Under the pieces are notes generated by a model. The model worked only from the letters and a program-made list of their open reading frames with translations. It did not search any database and was not told where the DNA came from. Positions 1 through 8,975 of a stretch of DNA of 64,000 nucleotides are shown piece after piece. The DNA comes from Lentzea nigeriaca. Its GTDB lineage: Bacteria > Actinomycetota > Actinomycetes > Mycobacteriales > Pseudonocardiaceae. The translations under genes were made by a program, and so were the position numbers. The DNA is taken from positions 124,001 to 188,000 of the forward strand of contig NZ_JAFBCX010000012.1 in NCBI RefSeq assembly GCF_016907955.1. The letters are read 5' to 3'. The stretch's first letter is position 1. Every line of letters starts with the position of its first letter.

Positions 1-1103
1 TTCATCGCGGCCAGCACGCGTTCCTGCGCCAGCTCGCGCGCGGCCACATGTGTTGTGGTGCCGCGGTTTCGGGCTTCCACGACGATGTGGGCAGCGTTCG
101 CCCTCAGCTTCTGCGACACCGCGTCCAGCACCGTCGCGGGATTCACCGGGAACGGTGAGTACCGCGCGTCCATGCCGAACGCCGCCGCGACCACGCCGCC
201 GGCGTTCGCGATGAAGTCCGGCACGACCGTGACCCCGCGCGCCGCCAGCACCTCTTGCGCCGCAGCGGAAGTCGGCAGGTTCGCTCCCTCGACCACCAGA
301 GTGGTGTCGAGTTCTCCGGCGAGGTCCGCGTCGATCACGTCCTGCAGCGCGGCAGGCACCAGCACGTCGCAGGGCACCCGGAGTTCGGCGCCCAGCGCCT
401 GAACCGGGCCGTACTCCTTGACCGCGAGATCACCGGACGACGCCCGCAAGTCCAGCAGCCGTGCCACATCCAGGCCGTCGGGATCGACCAACGCGCCGTG
501 CACCGACGACACGGCGACGACAACAGCACCGAGTTCGGTGAAGCGTCGGGCCGCCGCGGCACCGACCGCGCCGAACCCTTGAATCGCGACACGCTTGCCG
601 TGCAACGGCATCAGTTCGTCCGCCACCTCGGCCACGCCAAACCCGGTGACGCCCAGCTCGTCGTACGGAAGCCCGCCGAGTTGAGCCGGTGCGCCCATCA
701 TAGCGCCGCGGTCCGACAGTTCGTCCTGGACGATCGCGGCGTCCCGTTCGGTGAGGCCCATGTCGAGGCCGAGCACGTACTCGCGCGGCACCTCGTTGGA
801 GAGCTTGCGCGCGAACGCCCGCAGCGCCGCTTCCTTGTCGGGAGAAGAAGGATCGAACACGATCCCCGCCTTCGCCCCGCCGAAGAACAGGTCGACCCCG
901 GCCCACTTCCACGTCATCACGCGCGCGAGGCGGGCGATCTCCGCGACGGTCACGCCGGGGCTCATCCGCGTGCCGCCCTTGCCCATGCCGCGCGCGGTGT
1001 TGTCGATGACGAGCACACCCTTCATGCCCGTGCGCCGGTCGGACACGCAGACGACCTTCTCAGGCCCCCACTCGTCCATGAGCTGGAGAACGTCCATCAG
1101 CAT
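1..1103 (-). CDS. Glu/Leu/Phe/Val-family amino acid dehydrogenase (3' end cut by window)
   Basis: Oxidative deamination of an L-amino acid to the 2-oxo acid with NAD(P)+. About 367 residues are visible with no stop, so the C-terminus lies outside the window. The N-terminal half carries the family's Lys motif, FFGGAKAGI, with Lys near residue 78. The second half carries the dinucleotide fold motif GFGAVG near residue 175 and the late segment VPDFIANAGGVV typical of the family. ATG at 1103 starts two bases after the stop of the FAD oxidoreductase gene; a second ATG at 1097 is possible. It is the last visible gene of a minus-strand operon with an aldehyde dehydrogenase and an FAD oxidase. The substrate cannot be fixed from the sequence (Leu, Val, Phe, Glu or another amino acid). 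Confidence 0.85.
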   Translation of the reverse strand, partial: MLMDVLQLMDEWGPEKVVCVSDRRTGMKGVLVIDNTARGMGKGGTRMSPGVTVAEIARLARVMTWKWAGVDLFFGGAKAGIVFDPSSPDKEAALRAFARKLSNEVPREYVLGLDMGLTERDAAIVQDELSDRGAMMGAPAQLGGLPYDELGVTGFGVAEVADELMPLHGKRVAIQGFGAVGAAAARRFTELGAVVVAVSSVHGALVDPDGLDVARLLDLRASSGDLAVKEYGPVQALGAELRVPCDVLVPAALQDVIDADLAGELDTTLVVEGANLPTSAAAQEVLAARGVTVVPDFIANAGGVVAAAFGMDARYSPFPVNPATVLDAVSQKLRANAAHIVVEARNRGTTTHVAARELAQERVLAAM

Positions 1104-1105
1104 CC

Positions 1106-2266
1106 TCACACGCAGTTGAGTTCCGGCCGCGCCTGGTCGGCGGCGAACCGGGAGGCGTCCAAACTGGACACGTCGACGAAGGGCTCGCGGCCGAGCACGA
1201 GGTCGCGCACGACCTCGCCGACCGCGGGGCCCTGCAGGAAGCCGTGTCCGGAGAATCCGGTGGCGTAGAAGAAACGGCCGGCCGAACCGATCAGCGCGTT
1301 GTGGTCGGGCGTCACCTCGTACAGCCCCGCCCAGCCGTTGCGCACGCCCACGTCCAGCAACCGTGGCGCCCGCCGGGAGATCGCGGACGTCAGACGCGGC
1401 AGCCACGCGTCGGACACGTCCAGCTTGAAGCCCGGCGTCTCGTCCGGGTCGGACATGCCGAACAGCAACCCGCGGCCCTCGCGGTGGAAGTAGAAGGTGC
1501 TGTCGAAGTCGATGGTGAAGGGCGTCACCCGATCGTGTAGCTCGGGCATGGGTTCGGTGAACATGATCTGTCGCCGCAGGGGAGAAACCGGCAGGTCAAC
1601 GCCCACCATCTCGCCGATCGACCGCGACCACGCGCCCGCCGCGCAGACCAGATTCCCCGTCGAAACCTCGCCGCGGTCGGTCTGGACGCGAAAAGTGTCA
1701 GACCCCGTCCCTACGATCGATCTCACGGTGGTTCTGGTGTGGAAACGGACACCGAATCGGCGGGCCGCGGTGGCATAGCCGAGGACCACGGACTCAGGAG
1801 TGCAGTGTCCGTCGTCCGGCGAGAAGGTCGCCGCGAGCAGGCCGTCCGTTTCGATCAGCGGAGACATCCGCCGAGCTTCCTCGACAGTCAGCATGCGACT
1901 GCGTACGCCGAGGGAGTTCTGGAGGTCGACGTTGCGCTCGAACGCCGTGACGTGTTCGCGAGAAGAAAGGAGGAACAGATAGCCGACCTGGTGCAGATCG
2001 ATCTCCTGCCCGGGCCGCTGCCCAAAGCGCTGGAACGCTTCGAGTGATCGGGCGCCGAGCCTGATGTTCAGTTCGTCGGAGAACTGGGCGCGCACTCCAC
2101 CCGCTGCCTTGCAGGTGGAGCCGGACCCCAGCTCATCCCGCTCCACGACAACGACATCCCGGACGCCTGCCTCGGCGAGGTGAAAGGCAATGGATGTGCC
2201 GATCACCCCGCCGCCGATGACGACGACCTCGGCCTGAGAAGGCAGCTCAGGCGAGGCGGAAGTCAA
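1106..2266 (-). CDS. FAD-dependent oxidoreductase, DAO/sarcosine-oxidase-like
   Basis: 386-residue flavoprotein of the D-amino-acid oxidase (DAO) superfamily, expected to oxidise a secondary or primary amine. The ADP-binding motif GGGVIG is at residues 18-23, followed by an acidic residue at the end of the second strand (VVVER). The C-terminal ATGFSGHGFLQGPAVGE segment is typical of sarcosine oxidase and proline-dehydrogenase-beta-like enzymes. It overlaps the upstream aldehyde dehydrogenase gene by 20 bases and ends two bases before the amino acid dehydrogenase, so the three are probably translationally coupled. L-pipecolate or another cyclic or methylated amine is a reasonable substrate given the neighbouring aldehyde dehydrogenase, but that is inference. 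Confidence 0.82.
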   Translation of the reverse strand: MTSASPELPSQAEVVVIGGGVIGTSIAFHLAEAGVRDVVVVERDELGSGSTCKAAGGVRAQFSDELNIRLGARSLEAFQRFGQRPGQEIDLHQVGYLFLLSSREHVTAFERNVDLQNSLGVRSRMLTVEEARRMSPLIETDGLLAATFSPDDGHCTPESVVLGYATAARRFGVRFHTRTTVRSIVGTGSDTFRVQTDRGEVSTGNLVCAAGAWSRSIGEMVGVDLPVSPLRRQIMFTEPMPELHDRVTPFTIDFDSTFYFHREGRGLLFGMSDPDETPGFKLDVSDAWLPRLTSAISRRAPRLLDVGVRNGWAGLYEVTPDHNALIGSAGRFFYATGFSGHGFLQGPAVGEVVRDLVLGREPFVDVSSLDASRFAADQARPELNCV

Positions 2267-3731
2267 GGTTCGCCTCGATCGCGAGCGTGTCCATCTGCGC
2301 CTTCTGCAGCTTCCCGGAGTAGTCCCAGTTCATGGACTGCCAGCGGGTGAACTGATCGAGCACCCACACGCCCGACTGCCGGGAGCCGTTGCCGCTCTTG
2401 CCGTTGCCGCCGAACGGCAGGTGCGCTTCGGCCCCGGACGTCGAGTTGTTGACGCTCACCATGCCGGCGGAGATGCCGGCGCGGAACCGGAAGGCCTTGT
2501 TCGGGTCCGTGGTGTAGATCGAGCACGACAGGCCGTAGCCCGGCTTGTTGCCGAGCTCGATCGCCTCGTCCAGGTCCGAGTACTTCATGACGCCGACGAT
2601 CGGGCCGAACGTCTCCTGCAGGAACAGTTCGTCGTCGGCGCGCACACCGGAAACGATTGCGGGGTGGTAGAAGAAGCCGTTCTCACCAGTGAAGCCGTTG
2701 CGAGGGCTGGCAGCCGTGATGCGGCCGGTCGGGCCGTGCACCGTGTGGTGCTCGCCGATCCAGCCGAGGTACTTCTCGTACGCCAGAGCGAACTTCTCGT
2801 CCAGCAACGGTCCATAGAGGACATCGCCGGTCGGGTCGCCCACGGTGGCGCCGGACACGGCTTCGACGAACCGGGACAGGAACTCGTCGTACACCGACTC
2901 GTGCACGATGGCCGTGCCGAGCGAGGTGCACCGCTGGCCCGCGGAACCGAAGCCGGCGAACAGCGCGCCCTGCACGGCCAGGTCGAGGTCGGCGTCCTCG
3001 GTGACGACCATGGGGTTTTTGCCGCCCAGCTCCAGGCACGGCGTCTGGAGGTGGCGTCCGCAGAGCTCGCCGATCCGCACACCGACCTCGCTGGAGCCGG
3101 TGAAGCCGACCTTGTCGACCAGACCTCGCTGCAGCGCCTGCTCCAGGCCGTTGAACGTCTCCGACCCCTCGGCGAAGACGATCTCGAACACGCCGTCCGG
3201 GATGCCGGCGGCCTGGAAGACGTCGTAGAAGGCCTGGGCGGAGGCGGCGGAGTACTCGGCGGGCTTCCACACGACCGAGTTGCCGCACAGCAGCGCGGGC
3301 ACGATGTACCAGGACGGCACGGCGACGGGGAAGTTGCCGGCGGTGATGATGGCCGCGACGCCGACCGGGTTGCGGAAGGTGAAGAGCTGCTTGTCCGCCA
3401 TCTCCGACGGCACGGTGTGCCCGTAGAGGCGCCTGCCCTCGCCGACGAAGAAGTTGCAGGTGTCCACGATCTCCTGCACCTCGCCGCGTGCCTCCGCGAT
3501 CGGCTTGCCGATCTCGCGGGTCACCAGCTGGGCGAGTGGCTCGAAGTTCGCCTCGACGAGCCTGCCGATGTTGCCGATGACCTGTCCACGCACGGGCGCG
3601 GGCACGCGCGCCCACGCGCGCTGTGCCGCCTTCGCCCGCTCTGCTGCGTCGACGAAGGTGCGGCTGGTCCCGAGCTCGATCTCGGTGACCACGTCGGAGG
3701 TGTTCGACGGGTTCGTGGAGACATAGGGCAT
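2247..3731 (-). CDS. aldehyde dehydrogenase, possibly P6C/aminoadipate-semialdehyde type
   Basis: NAD(P)+-dependent oxidation of an aldehyde to the acid. The protein is 494 residues from ATG 3731 (MPYVSTNP), a normal family length. A longer open frame reaching to 4349 runs over the LysR gene and is not real. Visible motifs are the LELGGKNP general-base region and the catalytic Cys in GSAGQRCT (about residue 268), followed by ETFGPIVG and the C-terminal PFGGNGKSGNG. The tail around FTRWQSMNWDYSG resembles piperidine-6-carboxylate / aminoadipate-semialdehyde dehydrogenases of actinomycetes, by recall rather than search. It is the first gene of the operon and is divergent from a LysR gene 81 bases away, which probably controls it. 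Confidence 0.85.
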   Translation of the reverse strand: MPYVSTNPSNTSDVVTEIELGTSRTFVDAAERAKAAQRAWARVPAPVRGQVIGNIGRLVEANFEPLAQLVTREIGKPIAEARGEVQEIVDTCNFFVGEGRRLYGHTVPSEMADKQLFTFRNPVGVAAIITAGNFPVAVPSWYIVPALLCGNSVVWKPAEYSAASAQAFYDVFQAAGIPDGVFEIVFAEGSETFNGLEQALQRGLVDKVGFTGSSEVGVRIGELCGRHLQTPCLELGGKNPMVVTEDADLDLAVQGALFAGFGSAGQRCTSLGTAIVHESVYDEFLSRFVEAVSGATVGDPTGDVLYGPLLDEKFALAYEKYLGWIGEHHTVHGPTGRITAASPRNGFTGENGFFYHPAIVSGVRADDELFLQETFGPIVGVMKYSDLDEAIELGNKPGYGLSCSIYTTDPNKAFRFRAGISAGMVSVNNSTSGAEAHLPFGGNGKSGNGSRQSGVWVLDQFTRWQSMNWDYSGKLQKAQMDTLAIEANLDFRLA

Positions 3732-3812
3732 GACCCCACCCTGGTAGGTGCAGGGTCGTTCCGCCAGGGGTTGCAGAATGAAACCTCCCGACGTCGAGCA
3801 TAAGCTGTCCTG

Positions 3813-4730
3813 GTGCTCAACCCGGTACATCTCCGCACGCTCGTCGAGGTCGTGAAGACGGGTTCGTTCGCCGAGGCGGCCCGCCGTCTCGGCTACACGT
3901 CGTCGGCGGTCTCGCAGCAGATCTCGGCGTTCGAGCGGGCTGTCGGCGTGACGCTCTTCGAACGCGAGGCGCACTCGATCAGGCCCGCCAGCGCGGCTCT
4001 GCTGATCGCCGACCGCGGCGGCGAACTGCTCGCCGCGTTCGACGGGTTCGAGCACGAGGTCAAGGCGATGGTGCAGGGCCTGAGTGGCCGCCTGCGCGTC
4101 GGCACGTTCCCCACGGCCAGCTCGAGGCTCGTGCCGAAGGCGCTCGCCAAGCTCTCCGCCGACCTGCCGGACGCCGAGATCCTCCTGGACGAGGCCGAGC
4201 CGGAGGACGTGCTGCCGCTCGTGCTGACCGGCGAGCTGGACCTGGCGCTGGTGTACGCGTACGACCTCGTCCCGCAGACCTGGCCGGAAGAACTCACGGT
4301 GCTGCCGTTGCTGGACGAGTCGCTGCTGGTGATGGTTCCGGTCGATCATCCGGCGGCGAAGAACAACGTCAAAATCGAAGATCTCAAAGACGAACGCTGG
4401 ATCGCGTCGCGCGACGGAACCTCCGGTGCCACTTGTCTCACGCGTCTGTGCGCGGCTTCGGGGTTCGCCCCGAGAATTGCTTTCCGAAGCAACGACTATG
4501 AGGTCGTCCAGTCGCTCGTGGCGGCCGGGGTCGGCGTCGCGCTGGTGCCCGCGCTCGGCTACAAAGCGCTACCGGGCACGCACGCAATGCCGTTGCGTCA
4601 CAAGCCGTTGCGCAGGCACGTGCACGTCGTCCACCGCACCGCGAATACGAACCCGTTGCTGCGCGATGCGGTAAACGCTCTCCAAGAAGTTTGCCAAAAC
4701 GCTGTGGGCGGCTACATAAATCAGCCATGA
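3813..4730 (+). CDS. LysR-family transcriptional regulator
   Basis: 305-residue LysR-type regulator. The winged helix-turn-helix is at the N-terminus (LRTLVEVVKTGSFAEAARRL, residues about 7-26, then SSAVSQQISAFE). It is followed by a two-lobe periplasmic-binding-protein-like effector domain. The start is a GTG at 3813. The gene is divergent from the aldehyde dehydrogenase operon with an 81-base shared upstream region, the usual LysR layout, so the operon and its own gene are the likely targets. The inducer is probably an amino acid or a breakdown product. The downstream HEAT-like gene starts seven bases after the stop and may be co-transcribed. Confidence 0.9.
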   Translation: MLNPVHLRTLVEVVKTGSFAEAARRLGYTSSAVSQQISAFERAVGVTLFEREAHSIRPASAALLIADRGGELLAAFDGFEHEVKAMVQGLSGRLRVGTFPTASSRLVPKALAKLSADLPDAEILLDEAEPEDVLPLVLTGELDLALVYAYDLVPQTWPEELTVLPLLDESLLVMVPVDHPAAKNNVKIEDLKDERWIASRDGTSGATCLTRLCAASGFAPRIAFRSNDYEVVQSLVAAGVGVALVPALGYKALPGTHAMPLRHKPLRRHVHVVHRTANTNPLLRDAVNALQEVCQNAVGGYINQP

Positions 4731-4737
4731 TGGGGAA

Positions 4738-5466
4738 ATGGGGGAACTCGGCAGCGATGGGGCGCTGGCTGGGATCCGGGACTCGGATTCGCCGGATCTT
4801 CGTGCGCACATCAGAATTCTGATCGACAGCACCGAACCGGGCGTCGAGGAAATCATCCTCGACAGCCTCGCCGACGCGGGCCCGGCGCGCCCGCTGCTCT
4901 GCCGGGTGCTGGCGGAGCGCGATCCGGACCGCGACCCGGACTACGCACTCCGCCACTTCTACGAGGCGGCCGACGGGCCGATCCGCCGCCGGCTCGGCCA
5001 CGAGGTGTACCGGAGTCCGTGGGTGTGGCTCTACGGCATCACCAGGCTGCGCAACGCGAATCCGGTCGACCACATCACGCCGGACGCCACGCACTGGCTG
5101 GCGACGCGCCGGCAGATCGCCGTCACGGCGCTGGGTGACACGGCGGACCCGGCCGCCCTGCCGCCGGTCATCGGCCGCCTGCGCGACCCGAAGTGGTGGA
5201 TCCGCACCGAAGCGGCGGCCGCGGTCCGGCGGCTCGCGAAGTCCGGCGTCGAGATCGGCTCGGCAGCCGAGGCGTTGGCGAGGTGCCTGCAACACGACCG
5301 TCAGGAGGTGATCGAGCAGGCCGCCGCCGCGCTGGCGCTCCCGGCACTGCGCGAGCGCCTGCGGTGTTCCCGCGCCACGCTCATGCCGCTGGCCGGGGCG
5401 ATCGTCGACAACGCCCTCGACGGCGTGGTCGCACCGCTGGTCCCGCTCTGGCCCGGCGAGGAGTGA
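4738..5466 (+). CDS. HEAT-repeat-like protein of unknown role
   Basis: 242-residue soluble protein. The middle and C-terminal parts (about residues 125-235) consist of paired helices with repeated patterns such as AVTALGDTADPAALPPVIGR and RTEAAAAVRRL, which look like HEAT/PBS-lyase-type repeats. No catalytic motif or export signal is visible. It follows the LysR gene by seven bases on the same strand and may be read from the same message. The ATG at 4738 lacks a strong ribosome binding site, so the start is moderately certain. A protein-binding scaffold is the most one can infer. Confidence 0.65.
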   Translation: MGELGSDGALAGIRDSDSPDLRAHIRILIDSTEPGVEEIILDSLADAGPARPLLCRVLAERDPDRDPDYALRHFYEAADGPIRRRLGHEVYRSPWVWLYGITRLRNANPVDHITPDATHWLATRRQIAVTALGDTADPAALPPVIGRLRDPKWWIRTEAAAAVRRLAKSGVEIGSAAEALARCLQHDRQEVIEQAAAALALPALRERLRCSRATLMPLAGAIVDNALDGVVAPLVPLWPGEE

Positions 5467-5475
5467 CGCGGGCGG

Positions 5476-5961
5476 CTATTCGCCGGTCTGCCCGTCCGCG
5501 AGCTCGCGCAGCAGATCGAGATGGCCGACGTGTCGTGCGGTCTCCTGTGTCACGTGGGCGAGGATCCAGCGGACGGTGAACCCTTCGTCGGCCGCGCTGT
5601 CGGCGGGGGCGCGCTGCTTCAACGCCTCAGCGTTGACCCACTCGGCGCGGTACGCCTGGATCAGCGACTCAGGCGTGTCGTCGTCGGTGAGGTCCCACGA
5701 CGGATCCGGATCGCCCTTCCACAGCGACGGCAGGTCCAGACCCGCACCCGCGATGCACAGCCAGTACCGCTCCACCGCGACCAGGTGCTTGAGCACGCCG
5801 AGCGCGGTGAGCCTCGGCGACGTCGCGATCGGCGCGGCCGCTGCCAGGTCGCGGGTCAGCCCGTCGACCTTCATCACCGCGGTCTTGCGGAGGAAGTCGA
5901 GGAACTCCCAGGCGAGCACGCCTTCGTCGGTCGCGAGGTTCGCGGGCCAGGTTCGGGTCAC
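5476..5961 (-). CDS. DinB/DUF664-family protein
   Basis: 161-residue four-helix-bundle protein of the DinB/YfiT-like superfamily. Members bind a divalent metal through three histidines and often act as thiol-dependent (mycothiol or bacillithiol) transferases. Likely metal ligands are the His in LKHLVAVERYW near residue 58 and the His pair in the C-terminal TARHVGHLDLLRE segment, which is the family's signature end. The gene is monocistronic, convergent with the HEAT-like gene and 19 bases downstream of the end of the GT39 gene. The substrate is unknown. Confidence 0.8.
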   Translation of the reverse strand: MTRTWPANLATDEGVLAWEFLDFLRKTAVMKVDGLTRDLAAAAPIATSPRLTALGVLKHLVAVERYWLCIAGAGLDLPSLWKGDPDPSWDLTDDDTPESLIQAYRAEWVNAEALKQRAPADSAADEGFTVRWILAHVTQETARHVGHLDLLRELADGQTGE

Positions 5962-5980
5962 CGGGCGATTCTGTCAGCCC

Positions 5981-7381
5981 TCAGTAGTAATGGCGGAGCT
6001 TCGGCCAGATGTCGTTCCATGATTGCGTGGGCGCGTTGCACGCCCACATCTCCGTGCCGTCTTCTTCGTTCTCCACGACGTTGCGGTGCTGGGCGACACG
6101 CTTGCAGCCCGTGAACGAAGGGTGGGTGAACCCGACGAGCAGCACCTTCTTGCTGGTCGTCTCCGGGGGTCCCCAGTCGTAGAAGGACATGTGTCCGGAG
6201 TAGACAGGGATCTGGGTGTACGCCTCGACCGCGCCGGCCTGGCCGTAGTTGCTCGTGATCACGACGGGGCGGTCGTTCTGCAGCCACGCCTGCTGGACGG
6301 TGGCGGCGAACTCGCGCCAGCCGACCTGCTCGCCCTGTTCCGGGTTGATCGCGAGGACGGGACCGAGCGCGCTCGGCGGCAGGACCGGCAGCGATCCGAT
6401 CACCGCGGGAACCACGCTCAGCACCACGAGCACACCGCCGATCACCTTGCGGCGCGACAACCATTCCTGCGCCTGGCGTGCACCCGCCGCCATCAGCACC
6501 AGCAACAGCGGTATCGCGTAGTAGGGCTTGCCGCCTGTGATGAGCGTCAGCGCGCAGAGGATCGGGTAGGCCAAGGCCAGCGAACGGAACGTCTTGTCGC
6601 GCCACAGGTTCCGGAACCCGACCACCCACACCGGGACGAGGAACGGTGCCAGCAAAAGGAACTGCATGGGAACGAACATGATGCGGTTCTCGGCGCCGTC
6701 GTCCTCGCTGATGCCGCGTGCGACCGTGAGCAACGGGAAGCCGTGCCGCGCCTGCCACACCACGACCGGGGCGGCGATCACCGCGCACACCGCCAGCCCG
6801 GCGGGCAGCCACCAGGTGCGGAACACGTCCCTCGGGCCGGTGACGAGCAACGCCATCGCCAGCGCGGCCAGCAGCAGGAGCACCAGCCACTTGTTCGCCA
6901 GGCCGATGCCGGCGGCCGCGCCGAGCGCGAGCCACCAACGTCCGTCGCGCGTCTTCAGCAGCCTGATCGCGAAGTACCCGAGGAGCACCCAGATCAACAG
7001 GTCGACGGTGGCCGTGGACAACATGTGGCTGACCGCGAGCACGAACGTCGACGTCGCCGATGCCGCGGCGGCGAACACCGCGCCACCGCCCAACTCCTCC
7101 GCGATCAACGCGACCACGACCGTGATGGCGAGCGCGAGCAGCGTGGCGATCACCCGAAGCCCGACCGGCGTCTCGCCGAACACCTCCGTGCCGACACGGG
7201 CGAGGATCGGCGTGATCGGCGGCTGGTCGACATAGCCCCAGTCGGGCCGTTTCCCCGCCGCGACGAAGTACAGCTCGTCCCGGTGGAACCCGTACCGTCC
7301 CGACAACGCGGTCAGCACCACTGCCTGCACAGCGAGCACGATCCCCAGCCCACGTCTCATGGCGGGACCGTACCGAGACAC
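5981..7381 (-). CDS. GT39/ArnT-like membrane glycosyltransferase
   Basis: 466-residue polytopic membrane protein of the ArnT/PMT (GT-C) fold. It uses a polyprenyl-phosphate sugar as donor. The first extracytoplasmic loop holds the acidic motif YGFHRDELYFVAA (near residues 30-42), the probable catalytic Asp/Glu pair, and VDQPPITP follows. About ten hydrophobic segments extend to residue ~345. The last ~120 residues form a soluble domain. The start could also be the internal ATG giving MRRGLG, seven codons in. It lies eight bases upstream of the ThDP enzyme's stop on the same strand. The acceptor is unknown. Confidence 0.82.
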   Translation of the reverse strand: MSRYGPAMRRGLGIVLAVQAVVLTALSGRYGFHRDELYFVAAGKRPDWGYVDQPPITPILARVGTEVFGETPVGLRVIATLLALAITVVVALIAEELGGGAVFAAAASATSTFVLAVSHMLSTATVDLLIWVLLGYFAIRLLKTRDGRWWLALGAAAGIGLANKWLVLLLLAALAMALLVTGPRDVFRTWWLPAGLAVCAVIAAPVVVWQARHGFPLLTVARGISEDDGAENRIMFVPMQFLLLAPFLVPVWVVGFRNLWRDKTFRSLALAYPILCALTLITGGKPYYAIPLLLVLMAAGARQAQEWLSRRKVIGGVLVVLSVVPAVIGSLPVLPPSALGPVLAINPEQGEQVGWREFAATVQQAWLQNDRPVVITSNYGQAGAVEAYTQIPVYSGHMSFYDWGPPETTSKKVLLVGFTHPSFTGCKRVAQHRNVVENEEDGTEMWACNAPTQSWNDIWPKLRHYY

Positions 7382-7388
7382 CCTTTGA

Positions 7389-8975
7389 TCAAGTGGTCTT
7401 TTTGCGATACCAGCGAGGTGACGTGCTGACGGGCGGCGTGAGGCCCGCGTTGACCACGATCATGGTGGGACCGTTGGCGTTGTCCAACGCCTCCCGCAGC
7501 CCGTCGAAGCCGTCGAGCGTGACCGCCGGAATCCCGAAGCTCTCCGCGAGCTTCGCGAAGTCGGGCCGCGTGAGATCCACTCCGCTGATGGCGTGACCGG
7601 CGATCTGCTGGTCGTACCGGAGCATGCCGTACCCACCGTCGTCGACGAGCACGATCGTCAGCGGCAGGTTCTCCTGCCTCAACGTCGCCAGGTCCCCGCA
7701 CGCGAACAGGAACCCGCCGTCGCCGACCACCGCGATCGTCCGTCCCGCGAACGCGGCCCCGATCGCCGCCGGAAAGCCGAAGCCGAGCGTTCCCCACCCG
7801 ACCGGGTACGCCAGCCCGCGGGGTTTGGTGACGTGGTGGAAGCCGCCGATCCAGTAGCCGGGGATGCACATGTCGGCGACGATCGTGGCTGTCTCGCCTT
7901 CGAGTGCCTGCAACAGTTTCACGGCCTCGGGGGAGTCCGCCTCGGCGAAAGCCCGGACTTCCGCGTTGACGGCTTCGACGTCGACGACAGCTTCCTTGTC
8001 GACCACCTTGGCCGCGAGTGCCTCGGTGACCGCCGCCGCGTCGCCTTCGATCGTGACGTCCGCGGGGTAGTTCTTGTTCGCCTCGGCCTTGTCGACGTTG
8101 ATCGCCAGCAACGTGGGTGGCTTGGGCTGCAACCAGTTCTGCGTCATCATGCCGTCGAAGTCCGTGCCGATCGCGATCACCAGATCAGCCTCGTCCCACA
8201 ACCTCCCGACCGGTGGCGCGTGCACGGGCCCCTTCACGACGTACCGGCTGTCCGTCAACCCCCGAGCCCCGTACGTGGTGATGATCGGCGCACTGAGCTT
8301 GTCAGCCAAGGCTCCTACCGCGGCACCGGCCCCGGACCGCGCCGCACCGCCGCCCGCCCAGATCAACGGCCGTTGTGCCCGAGCGATGAGCTCTTCTGCC
8401 TCGGCGAGGTCGGGAACGACGTGGGACCGCTCGGCCTTCGCCGGCGTGTGGTGTGGCACCTCGGCCGACAGGAAATCCGTTGGCACACCGAGATAAACCG
8501 GCCCGTGCGGGCTCTGCGCGGCCGCCTGAACGGCCTTGTCGGTGTACGCGCCCACTTCCTGCGCGTCCGGCACGTCGAACGCCGCCTTGGTGACCGGTCC
8601 GAACATTGCCTTCTGGTCCCGCGTCTCGTGCAGCACACCCCGGTACACGCCGGGCTGCCGAAGCGTCGACGGGATGTTCGTGGCGACGACGAGCACAGGA
8701 CTGCCCGACGCCCACGCCTCACCGGTCGCGCCGAGCGTGTTCGCCGCACCAGGCCCGGTCGTCACGATCGCCACGCCGAGCTTGCCCGTCGCCCGTGCGT
8801 AGCCATCAGCCGCGTAGACGGCCGTCTGTTCGTGGCGCACCCCGATCATGCGGATGCTCTTGTGCTTCTCGAGCGCCTCCCAGATGGCGAGGTTGTGCAC
8901 GCCGGGCAGGCCGAACACGACCTCCACCTCGTGCGCGGCCAGCACGTCCAGCAAGCTCTCGGCACCCTTGGGCAT
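7389..8975 (-). CDS. thiamine diphosphate-dependent enzyme, acetolactate-synthase-like
   Basis: 528-residue ThDP enzyme with the usual three-domain order. The N-terminal pyrimidine-binding domain carries the catalytic Glu in RHEQTA (residue 49). A central domain follows, then a C-terminal pyrophosphate-binding domain with the metal motif starting GDGGF. It resembles the acetolactate synthase large-subunit / benzoylformate decarboxylase group. No regulatory small-subunit gene is adjacent, so it is probably not the biosynthetic IlvB. The metal motif ends in VDDGGYGM rather than the usual NN pair. It starts at ATG 8975 and faces a 567-base gene-free region. Confidence 0.82.
   Translation of the reverse strand: MPKGAESLLDVLAAHEVEVVFGLPGVHNLAIWEALEKHKSIRMIGVRHEQTAVYAADGYARATGKLGVAIVTTGPGAANTLGATGEAWASGSPVLVVATNIPSTLRQPGVYRGVLHETRDQKAMFGPVTKAAFDVPDAQEVGAYTDKAVQAAAQSPHGPVYLGVPTDFLSAEVPHHTPAKAERSHVVPDLAEAEELIARAQRPLIWAGGGAARSGAGAAVGALADKLSAPIITTYGARGLTDSRYVVKGPVHAPPVGRLWDEADLVIAIGTDFDGMMTQNWLQPKPPTLLAINVDKAEANKNYPADVTIEGDAAAVTEALAAKVVDKEAVVDVEAVNAEVRAFAEADSPEAVKLLQALEGETATIVADMCIPGYWIGGFHHVTKPRGLAYPVGWGTLGFGFPAAIGAAFAGRTIAVVGDGGFLFACGDLATLRQENLPLTIVLVDDGGYGMLRYDQQIAGHAISGVDLTRPDFAKLAESFGIPAVTLDGFDGLREALDNANGPTMIVVNAGLTPPVSTSPRWYRKKTT

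Noticed and set aside
3732..3812. LysR box in the ALDH/LysR intergenic region
   Set aside because: TGCA occurs at both ends of a 27-base stretch, but no dyad with the T-N11-A pattern is convincing.
3732..4349. Upstream extension of the aldehyde dehydrogenase frame by ~206 codons
   Set aside because: It runs antisense through the LysR gene, has no family similarity and would put the start far from the known ALDH N-terminus. ATG 3731 is right.
5966..5990. Further PafBC-type motif (CTGTCAGCC...TAATGG)
   Set aside because: The -10 lacks the final T and the site points away from any plus-strand gene start.
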